This document shows positions 48,369-59,118 of a stretch of 64,000 bases of DNA, piece after piece. This stretch comes from Eutypa lata (lineage: Eukaryota; Ascomycota; Sordariomycetes; Xylariales; Diatrypaceae): positions 1,922,001 through 1,986,000 of the forward strand of contig JAKULF010000007.1 in NCBI GenBank assembly GCA_022661535.1, written 5' to 3'. Position 1 is the first letter of the stretch. The number at the start of each line of letters is the position of its first letter. The translations under genes were made by a program, and so were the position numbers. The notes under the pieces were generated by a model. The model saw only the letters and a program-made list of their open reading frames with translations. It searched no databases and was not told the DNA's origin.

Positions 48369-51300
48369 TCAAAACGTCGGCGCGACCCTCTCGTTCGCCC
48401 CTTCCTCCGACAGCCCCCTGAGCCGGAAAGCCCGCATCGAGTTCGTCGACTGCATCGAGGCGTGCCCCGGCTGGCGCCCGCGGCTCGTGCTTCGCGTGCT
48501 CGACACGGACCGGGCCCGGACCAGCCCCTGTTGGTGCTGCTGCTGGGGGCTTAGCGAGGGGTTATGGTGGGGGTGGTGGTGGTGGTGTGAGCTAGCGACG
48601 GGTATGTGGGCCGAACTGCGGGTGTTAAGACGGCTTATTATGGTGTTGAGCGCCGAGTGCATCGTCTTCGTCTGCCCGTTCATACTACTCCCCGGAGACG
48701 GGCCACCGCTGCCGCCCACCACTGGGTACAGGGGCTGCTGCTGGGATTGGAGGGAGGAGTGCTGGTGATGGTGGGTCGACGCGTTGCTCAGACGGCTGTT
48801 GAGCGAGTTCTGCCGCGTGCGCTGGTTCAGCTTGCTGAGCAGCATCTCGGCCGAATGCGACATCCCGCTCGAGGAGTGGCGGGTCTGCGAGGGCGGGCGG
48901 CTCGACGCACGACTAGACGGGGGCGTCGGGAGCCGGTTCGTCATGTCGACATGTCCGTGTCCGTGTCCCTTCATCATCATATTAGCACCAGGTCCACCAC
49001 CACCACCACTACCGAGACCCAGATGCATGGCTTCGGGGGTATCCGGGGGCGTGTGAACGCCATGCGCCATGGCGGCCCGCTGCAGGTCATCGAAGCTCAT
49101 GGGCAGCGGCGGCATCTTGCTCAGCCTGCGGATGGCCTTGCTGTTCTTCTCGACGAAGCGGTTCATGGCCTTGAGCGCGCCGGCGTTCTCGCGCGTCGCT
49201 ACCGCGCTGGCGCCCCCCGTGTCGCCGCTCTGCGCCCGCGCCTGGTGCACCGCGTTGAGCGTCAGCGGCTCCTGCGGCGTCAGGTACTGCTGTTGCTGCT
49301 GCTGCCGTATCTGCATCTCCGCTTGCCCCGTCCCGAGCGTGTCCCGCACCTGCGACATGACGTTGTCGAAGTCGATGCGCTGGTTCGAGTTGGCGCGCGA
49401 CGTGTAGTACGACGACGCCGGCTGGTTGCCCCCTGACGCTAGCACGTCCGTTTCCGCTCTGTGGGTCAGCACGAACAAGCTACCGTCCCAGATGCAGCGC
49501 CGAACCAACGCCCACCTGGTTCGGGCCGGGTTGCGTTCTAGCTCCGGCCGGTACACCGAGCACTGCGCCAGCTGGGCGTAGAAGATGCCGAGGCGGCGGG
49601 CGATGCGCTCGAGGATCTGGAGCAGGAAGGTCGCGAGGGCCGTCAGGCGGCTGTCGTCGATGTCTGCGCTCTGCGGTGGCTGGTTGGGGGCGCTGTGCGA
49701 GTTCGCGATGCTGTCGAAGGCGTCCATGCCCGTGCAGACCTCCTGGCGGAGGTCCTCCAGCAGCTCGATGTCGAGCTCGACGCTCTTGGCCACGTACGAG
49801 AAGACGCCGCGCTCCTGGAAGCGGAGGATGTTCTCCGCGCCGCAGACGAACTGGCCGACGAGCGCGGTCTCGTTCGTGCACGCCACGGCGTCGGCGCTCG
49901 TCTTGGCGCGCGCCACGGCCCCCAGGATGTCGGGGAACTGGATGTTGGCCCCCGGCCCGCTCGCGTTGGCCAGGTTGAAGGACAGCTTGAGCACGAGCTC
50001 CTGCAGCTTGGCTCCGAAGAGCGCGGAGAAGCCCCCCTGGAGCAGCCTGCTCTGGTAGTCGTAGAAGGTCCGGATGGCGATCGTGTTGGGCAGGTTCTCG
50101 CGGAGCCAGATGTTGACGATGCCGCCCCGGTCGTAGGACGAGTTCGCGCCCAGAGATGCGCCCTGGAGCTCGTGCATCTCGACCTGCTGAGCCACTAAGG
50201 TCTCCACTGTCGTCCGTAAGTAGCCCGCCCATAGATCGTACAGGGTCGAGATATCTTCGTTGCCAGCCTGGAAGTCGGGCTTGGGCGTGAGGTGTCCCAC
50301 GAAGTACTTGGTTAGGAGACTGGCGACCTCGGGATTGTTCGTGTGGGCCAGGTTGTCAAACGACTTGGAACAGTCCACGCCAGCGTTCGACTTGATAATC
50401 TGGGTACCACCGGGGTGCATCGGACAGAAATCCGTGACGTCATATACGCTCCCGTGGACTCCAATCCACATCCGCGATCCCTTCCTGTGGCCAGTGTGGA
50501 TGGCGAGCTGCGACATAGGGATCGTAGGCAGGTTGCAAGGGAGAGGCTTAGGCGTCATGAAGACGTCGAGCATGAAGCGTCGCTCCGCGAAGGCCTTGTT
50601 GATGATGAGATCGACGTTGTCCATGGTTGCCGTGCAGTGGGTATAGATTGCTTTGCGGATGCCGCTCATGACGGAGTCGAAGACGGCGACGGAACCGCAC
50701 ACGTATAGATACCCGCCTAGACCACCCTGCTTCTTGGACATGACGAGGTCGGATATGTTGGCGCCTTGTTCGACAATCAGGGTGTCGATGTACCGAGGAG
50801 GGATCTGCCTTTCGACAAGATCGCGAGAGTGGGGATCGTAAGCGAGGCCCCGGGAATCCCTTGAGAAGGCGACGTGGACCTCCATGAAGTCTGCGTTCAC
50901 GTACTCTCTCAATTCGTCCTCGAAGCAGAATTTTTCGCGCGATTGAACACCAAGGTATACTGCAGGAACCGACGTTAGTAAGTGCTCTTCAAGGGTAATA
51001 TATTATGTCGATGAAGAATGGAGTAATGATATGTAAAGCAAGGAAAATATGACAAGTTGCTACTCACAATAGTTTTTGCCTCCCGAGAGCCCGTTGGCAG
51101 CTAGGCGGTACTGCCAGAAGCTTCTGAAAGGTGCAATACCACTACCGCCAGCGAAGAACGCACAAGGCGCTGCGGAATCCAAAGGTAACTGGAAGGCCAT
51201 AGGTCGCGAGACACCGACGAGGATCTCGTCATCGGATGCCATCTCATCCGACGGCGGAGTGTTCAGAAAGCCGCTCGCAACGCCAGCGCGGCTTATATCC

Positions 51301-54069
51301 TCTTGCTTCGCGAACGTCGAGCACAGTTTGTACTCCGCACGCGAGACAGCCAAGTCGACGGTGCTGGGAAGAAGCTCATCCGTATAGCTGGCTATTGAAT
51401 ATGTGCGAGGTACTTCGACGGGGATGAGGTCAGTCAGCCACGAAAGGTTGTCGAGGCTGAAGGCCTTATCCCATATATGACCAGGAGTGTCCATGAGCGC
51501 ATCCTGCAACAAGTCTCCGAGGGATCCGCGGACAGGCCATTCATCCGTAGCCAAGACTTGAAGAACGGTATTGGAAGAAGCAGCTAGTAAGCTATGGACT
51601 TTCAGGGCGAGCTCTTTGGTGATAGGGGCCAGGTGACCGCGGCGGAGGATGTCACCGACGGTCAGTTGTTTCAACGCCGCCCTACGGACTGATGTTAAAT
51701 GCTGCTCGAAGCGAGACCAGGTACCGGTTACGTTAACGGGCTCGTCGATCTGGTTTTCTAGGCCCAATGCTGTGGCTACTTTGGCGCATTCCTCCCAGCT
51801 GTTGAGGGGCATGACCGCGAGACGATCACCTGGCATGAAGGTAATACCCGTATCTTGAATATCCAGCGTTACAAGGCCAATTGATCGCGCTGGGTCGGCG
51901 TCGACGTTTGATCTATTGAGGACCTTGGTGACATATCGACATTCTTCGAAGGTACCCCTCATTTGATGTGGTTCCACAGGGACGTTGCCACCTGTATTGA
52001 TCTTGGTCAGTGTTTTGTTTTGCTTGGTGCGTAAAGTAAGGCGGGATGGATCCAAGTGCTTTAACTGATAAGAATGAACTTACGGTACGGTTCAAGGCGT
52101 TCCTTCATTGCGTCTGAAAACTGCCGATGAGACTCTTCCCATGGACGCGTCGCATCACCAGCACCAGACAGGCCGTTAGTCTCCGTTCTTCCACACTTTG
52201 CAGCAATTTCGAGAATTCCGAAAACTTTGTATCGATGCGTGCCCATGAAGCCTCGTTCGCCCGTGTAGGCCTCGACGATACCATCTAGGACCCCCATGAG
52301 TCGCGGATCTCCCGACTGTTGAACGAACTCGGGAATGCGGTAGTGGTATTCAATAGCTGCGATAAAGGCCCGAAGATTTGAAGGTAACCAGGCTCGTAAA
52401 TGCACGCCTTCTACGCCTAGAAACGAGGTATATCTATTGATTGTTAGTGTCAGCATTCATAGATTGGCATCCGTATCGAGTATGAGGCTCATAACAAATA
52501 TGGTCAGGATCAGACGACAGTAGTTTTCCTGGCGGTGATATACAAAGAGTTTATGGGGTCAAGATCGTTCTACTTACTTCTTACGGCCTAGAAAGGCGTC
52601 CATGACAAGGTAAGGCGGGAATTGCAGCCCCGAAGCAGCTGGGCATCTCCTTGATAGAGGCGCGGAGAACTTGGCCCATCGTACCCATTGATGAACTGGG
52701 ACATAGTTCTCTCCTGAATTTGGGTTCGGGTTGATCGAGTGGAAAGCATTGGGCATGCGTTCCAGGATTTCTTTTAGCCGGATCATTTCTCGAAGAAGCC
52801 CTTCTATGTTCCTGTTCATAACGTGCTCCTGGCAGGCAGCAATGGCATCCGGTCCGTGCTGGAAGGATGCTGCGCAAGTTAACACGCGAGACTCAACACG
52901 CATAGAAAGGACCTTCCTTACCTGAAGTATCGGCACAGCCCTTGAGGAAAGCAACTTCGGCCTTCTCGCCGAAAACAGCCCACCGAAGGTCAATGTTCTC
53001 GAAGCGTGCGACATAGGGATATTTAGAGTTCGTATCCTTAATTTTGATGTTGTAAGATGATTGATCCGGGAAGGTGAGATGTGGTATCGTTCGTCCCATG
53101 CGACGCGAGACTTGATAGTAGGGCAACGCTACAGCCAGCGGAATCCCAGCAAACTCTTCTCCCAGCTCCTCGCCCGTCGGGCAGTTAGGCTTATACTTCT
53201 TGGTTCGACCAGCTGTAACACCCTCGGTGCCGTCATTTTTCCACTCGAACCGAAAAATCGAGCACAACACTGCGTCAGTTAGCGACTATCATTCACGGAA
53301 TGCTCTGAAAGTCTCAATAGAATTGTATGTTTCAACACCTTTGCGCTAGGGTAAAGGGGTGAAGGCAACGAGACATAGGAAATGATCATCATAAAAACAG
53401 ACTTACTGCCCAAAGCCACTAGAGCCGCCCATAGTGCTTGATCCGGGATGACTTCTTTCGTGCCTTCTACTAATGGTAACGCAGCGACAGATTCTTGGAC
53501 GCGCCCTCTCGAAACACAACCAGGCATTCGCTCTAAGAGATCCGACCATATCCGACCAGGGCTCTTCGATAAAGCACCAGCTGCCTCGTCGTAATCCGGA
53601 GGACAGAAGCCATGCTCCGCGCTGAGGTATCCATCGATCCAACCACTCTGCGACCCGATCTCTTCCGCTCTCAGCATAACTTGCCGGGCTGGTGCTCCCA
53701 ACGCGACAGCTAGAAGGTCTTGCTCGTTTGCGTTGAAGGCATCTATCTCGATTTGACTCTTGGCTGCGTCGATCTCCTTCACGGACGCCATGTTAGTATA
53801 AAGCAGCTGATTTATCGACTTGCGCTCCCTCATCCGAAGCCATTCCTCGGCATCGACGCCACGTGGGATCTGCGTATACATGTTAGCTAGCGCCATAGAT
53901 ACGTCAAGATCACCGGACGTACATCGAACGCCGCGTGAATGTCCCCCGGCTGAGAAAAACCCGAAAACGAACAGCCTCGGGGTCCCATACGGCTTCTACC
54001 CGAGGCCGCGTGACCAGCTGGACACTTCGCCCCAACAGAACCTGACACTGGACATGACCGCTCCGACAT
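48369..54069 (-). CDS. IDO/PrnB-like haem domain + FAD/NAD(P)H reductase + cytochrome b5 fusion (7 exons)
   Basis: Predicted self-sufficient haem oxygenase. Exons 54069-53923, 53869-53407, 53269-52922, 52869-52578, 52433-52084, 51991-51068 and 50959-48369 close in phase to 1704 residues. Residues ~50-533 resemble the indoleamine-dioxygenase superfamily (nearest the PrnB/DUF1864 group). RGFMGTHRYKVFGILEIA places a His (~483) where IDO1 has its proximal haem ligand; AWLPSNLRAFIAAIE precedes it and a Gly-rich GLSGAG loop follows. Residues ~545-930 are a P450-reductase-like module: FMPGDRLAVMP, RTYSIASY (FAD), GGSGIAPFRSFWQYR, LGVQSREKF, VAFSRD and YVCGS (nicotinamide nucleotide). No FMN domain is visible. 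Residues ~990-1065 are cytochrome b5 with both haem ligands (HPGG ~1022, LAHTNNPE ~1046). Residues ~1070-1704 are unassigned. Splicing is well supported; substrate and product are unknown. Confidence 0.88.
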
Positions 54070-57000
54070 GCTGAATTGTGTTAGTATTACCGGAATAGTG
54101 ATTGATATATATCTAATATAGAACTGTCGCTCAAAGAATGAAAAGGCCACCAGGGCAGAATGGATTAAATTATATCAACACCTCCTGGGCAAACTGAACA
54201 GAAACCGGTCTATTCTGACTATCTCGCAAGAACAATCAAAGTTGGATTCGAATGGAAAGAGATAAACCAGACGTCCACGAACTGGGAGATGGCAGCAGGT
54301 ATTTCCATTATTCATAAAGCTATGGCCCTGGTGGGGCCATCTCCCGGCAATGAAAGTACATACCCAGTAGCATCTTACAAGCGCCTAGGCATCGTGTAGA
54401 TGCTACATACTGTGAGAAGTTACCAAAAGCTGTGATGACCTAACTATGTAGTTAACTATACCAAGGCGGAGATACGTATGTAGTAGAAGGGGTCCGTAAC
54501 CATCCCCCTATCCCATTTCGTTGTGGAATCAACCAATAGGGGATGACGACGGAGATCCAGTTATTAGCGAAACTTGCCAAGCTATAGGCCCGTCTAAGCT
54601 TGTATGAGAGCTTATTGAAATGGATCTCCGGGGTCAGCTAAACAAACCCTTGCTACTAATTATCTGATTGGTTTGAAACCTTGACTTAACATGAGAAGAA
54701 AACAATAGGATCTCGCTCGTCCGAATTGGAAAATGTATCATTATATCTTGATAACTGACTGGCTCGTTGGGCCTTTCTCAAGAGCTATCGAGAAATCATT
54801 TGATATACATAGATAGGCACATGGGGTAGGTAGGTAGTACTATTAGTATGTAGGTGATAAGTGCATGGTGTTGTTGATGAAGCTGTTGAAGGAGTCAGCC
54901 TCAAACAATTTAAACTTGTGGCGCTAAACGATTACCTAATGGAATCCCAATAAGCGTCTGATCACCATGTGCTAACAATATGCGCGGTACATCATATGCA
55001 TAACATCCATACCCAAAAACGTATGTGCCAAGTCTCCCCTACCCTTTTGCTTGCCCTACGATGGTTATTTCCATCCTTCCTGTCAATATTTTACTGAATT
55101 AACTAAGTATGTATCGATGCCTCACATCATAACATATTCTGCATTATGCTCATCACCTCCTGATTGCCAAAATTCCACATGATCTGCTTCAAATTCGGTA
55201 AATCCTACCTCTATTGTCGGCGTCAGCACAGGCAATCCAACGATGTGCATTCCTATTACCGTTATGATATTCCTCCACCCACTTCAATGGGTCGCGCCTA
55301 AAGTGATCAAGATCGAAAATACCCGGCCACGATCTTGTCGTGACTAGTTACCTCACTACATACTATGTAGTCATGTAGAATTCTAGAAGACTAGAACACG
55401 CCTTGACCCCCGATTGCTTTCAAGTAATGTCTTTGTATGTAACTTACCTACTACTGTCGATCAGGACAGCCAAGCGAAACAGCCACGCGATTCCCCTTGC
55501 TATAATTGGACTACCAACTGCCAAGCTAGTCATAAACCTGGTATTACGTTGCAAGTGATGTTTTCCGTTTCAATCCGACCTCATGTATTTCCGGGGATGA
55601 GGCTCTCTAGTATTTCTATGGGCGGACTTGGGCGGCTCCTACAACAGCAAATGGGGCTTGGTACATACAGTTCGTCATTCAGGTTGATAATTACACCTCC
55701 TATTTATATATAAGAAGATACTTTCCTCCGCAACAAGCTAGGTCGCACAAATCCACAAAGGGGCTCCCGGCTTCCTTGAAAGCTAATGCCTCTTCCGGAA
55801 TGTGGGGGAAGATGCGAGGTGGGAGCACCCGAAGGTTACCCACCCGTTACCCGGTTTATCGATGTACACAGTAGGAAATTCACGTTCACAATGGTCGGTA
55901 CACCCTACCATGCAGTTGATTTATGATGGAGACATGAGGCTCCTCCTGCTCCCCGAGCGCTGAAGTTTAGTCGTCTGCAATGTATTATTAGGCGCCGTCT
56001 CCCTTTCCACGCCGCGAGGTTATTCTCAAGAGCAGCCGTTTCCCACTTCAGTCACTCCCATGACACCACCGCAGAGACGAACTTGGAAGCATGAGTCTTG
56101 GCTTCCAGCTCAATTAGGCCAGTCCGATGAATGAGACTGGTTTCATCTCGTCTACCACTATGGCCCTCGCCAAGGTGGTCGAGTCGCGCCATTTCTACAT
56201 GGGCAGATATGATTTATCCTATTACTTTAGGACCTATCGAACGAGCAAGTAAACAAACTCTCTGGAAGAGTATGTCGTCTTTTAGGAACCAGCGTTACGT
56301 TATCAAGAACCCGCCAGAAGAGACCGTCACCCGCGATGTCCATGAAGGCTGAATTGCCACTAGACTCCAGCAGGCCCAGCTTACCAACAGCAACCCGACT
56401 CGAGAGAAGACCACGCAGCTCTAGAAACCGATTACGCTATGTGATTGTTGTGGATGCAATCCCTTCACATTCCATTACCCTTTATCCAAGCCTTTCACGC
56501 GTTAATAACGATCACAGCCAGCCGACAAAAGATTCTACCCAGACTCCATATGACCTGAAGGGATAGACCTTATGGCATAGTAATCAATGCCTCTTCATAA
56601 GCTTAGTTGGTTGTGTGTTATGATAGTCTTGAGTCTTGTTAAGCCCGCAGAATTTGTTCCTAACACCATTTCGCATGTACAAGCGGTCTACCCAAGGCAG
56701 GTTGCCTATACAACAGCTCTTGAGAATGATTCATGGGCTATCAAGGTATAAACCCGTCGATGTGGTCTCCCTTCTAAAGAAGACCTCCACTTAAAGTGCG
56801 TTAGAGTACATCACAAGATCGTCTTCTCTCATATAAGGGGTCTCCGCTAGAAGAGATGATTAGGAGAAAGGAGATCCATTAATGTCAGTTGGCTGGTCGA
56901 ATCCCCATGATCTTGCCATCCTCTAAGGTGTACTCAAAAACAAACAAAAAGGTCTCCTCCAATTGCGAAACTGTGTAGAACTCATGAGAAGGAAAGTCAA

Positions 57001-59118
57001 GACTCAATGGTCAGATCATAAAAACTTGGTGACAGGTCATCTCTACATCATCAACCAATTCTCTTTGTCTCGGAATTGGATTCAGGTATGTGCCTGGAAG
57101 AAAAGATATGGCTCAGATTCAAGTATCAGAAGTGTGACAAGGCAAAACAACTGGAAGAGCTGACTTCCCTAACACGTCTTGAGTCATCAAGTTTCATTCA
57201 GCGCTAACGACCGCTCTCTAGCCGTCTGTCTGTCTATGGTAGGTTTCGAGTTTCGGTAGTTTGCATTTGAATGTAAAATCTACTTGGTATGAAGTTATCT
57301 TACATGATTGAATTAGATGAATAACACAAGAGGTCTGCTGATTGGGATGTGGCCATCTCACTCAAACGATTAAATCAACGAATTGAATCAATGAGACTTC
57401 GTTATTTGTGTTGCTCATGAGATCCCTGCGGCTCGTCGACAACATCCTCCTGTATACTTGATATATTGATCGCTATCATAAGTCGCAGTTCAGCAAGGAA
57501 ATTCAAAATGAGGGAGATGGTAGGCTTGTGAATCCAGCGGTTTGGTGAAGAAACCCTCGTTTCATGCAAGGCGCATGTATTCAACCTATCAACATAGCCT
57601 ACCATCTCAGTGAACTATATCCCTGACTTTTTATTTTCACCAGTCGTGAGGTCATGGGCATAGAAATACCTAGGCAAGTGCCTCACACCGCTGTAGTTTG
57701 AATGGCATGTCTTCGGTGGACAAGTAAAAAATATTCTACCCTGGAAAGGGTCGGCGCTATTAGGCGACGTTCGGAAGTAAATGCGCCACCGTCGCATTCT
57801 CCGTTGAAGATCTACGGGTGCCCAGTCTTTTTGTTCGGCCCTATCCGTACGGCATTAGCCAACGACATGCAAGCTGCATTGCATGCCAAAAAGGTATACT
57901 CCTCGTATAATATTGACATTTTTCACCGAGACGGCCACCTTAGGCATCCACAAACTGACCGTGAAGATATCGCTGCATCTTTCGTCTACCGTCCTTAATA
58001 TATTTCGACTACGATCCTAGCTCTTTTGCCAATCTCATTGCAATATCCGCAGCCATCATGAGGGATGATCATGTAATCCTTACCTTTGCGCGAAGAATCG
58101 AATATGTGAGATCTGATAGGCACGATAAGTTTTTGAGGTCGCGCTGGAGAACCGGTGAATCACCGACGCTTCATTTTGTCTCATTTCTCGGACACGTGCA
58201 TGAATAATTCCCGTCTCCGAGTCCTACAGTACCTATGCAGGCTTGCATCTTCATCATCATCGTCGTCGTCAACTGACAACAACATCATCACCCCCTAGAT
58301 AGGCTACCAATACCTGTTCCCTTGGCAATCGATCGAGGTTCTAGTGACGTCGATCTAGATCTAAGTCTATGGTTCTTATATCATATCCCATGTGATTTAC
58401 CTGTTCTATTACCTGGATCTGAAAAATACCACCAGAGCTAGAGAGCAGCCTACATGTCTAGTCGCCAGCTTCATCAGCTCTAGCGGGTAGCTAGCCCTAA
58501 GCTATAGTAGGTGTTAGGGTCATATAGCAGAATGCGGGGTCGCCCCAGCCGTGCGGAGAAGCTTTCTGTAGCCTATAGGTTGTGGGGATGGCGCTTTTAC
58601 CCTTTAGGCAAGTCCATAAGAGTGAAATTACTTTGCAGTAACCATACTTGCCATAGTCCCCAAAACCCCTTAGTGACAGCTTCTAGCTTGCAGGAAATCG
58701 ACATGGGGGATGGGATTCTCTGGGGAAGCAGGATCGGATCGTCAGGTCTAATCAATCCACCACCCGCCGAAACAAGGCCGAATACCAGGCTTGCCCAGGC
58801 ATTGAATCCCATATGCTAGCTTCATAGGTATATAGCCTCGGCCTTGGTTGAAATTTTCATATCCGACATGGACCGAATATTTGGCGTCTTCACTGCAGTT
58901 GATGCAGGTCTTATACTACAAGCATGGCGGAGTATAATGGGGACGCGGAGAATAGCGAATAAATAATTTGGAGATCATGCGGGGGTAGTAGTAGTCCTGA
59001 GCTAGTATAAGATTCGGTAAACATCCATTCGCATTTTAGTTATTAAGGCTTGCCCTCACTCCCTTACCCCATTCCAGTTGGGACGCAGTTTTGTTCATTG
59101 TTAGGATACGTAGCAACC
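54070..59118. other. 5 kb intergenic spacer between divergent genes
   Basis: The longest spacer in the window, lying between the divergent fusion oxygenase and alpha-glucosidase starts, so it includes both promoters. Open frames reach only about 100 codons (for example 55414-55713, 57702-57998, 58511-58819) and none shows a family signature. A CreA-like GCGGGG word lies at 58980-58985, about 135 bp before the glucosidase ATG, but such words are common by chance. CAT/GTC triplet runs occur near 58240-58290. No mobile element is recognised. Confidence 0.5.

Noticed and set aside
49480..50232. 250-codon minus-strand frame and several plus-strand frames over the fusion gene
   Set aside because: Shadow frames of GC-rich coding DNA, with Arg/Ala/Pro-rich nonsense composition and no family features.
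58973..58990. CreA carbon-repression site upstream of alpha-glucosidase
   Set aside because: A single GCGGGG word fits the consensus, but such hexamers occur often by chance. Mentioned in the spacer entry, not listed as a site.
59050..59118. Extended N-terminus of alpha-glucosidase upstream of 59119
   Set aside because: That part of the frame contains no ATG; the signal peptide begins properly at the ATG 59119.
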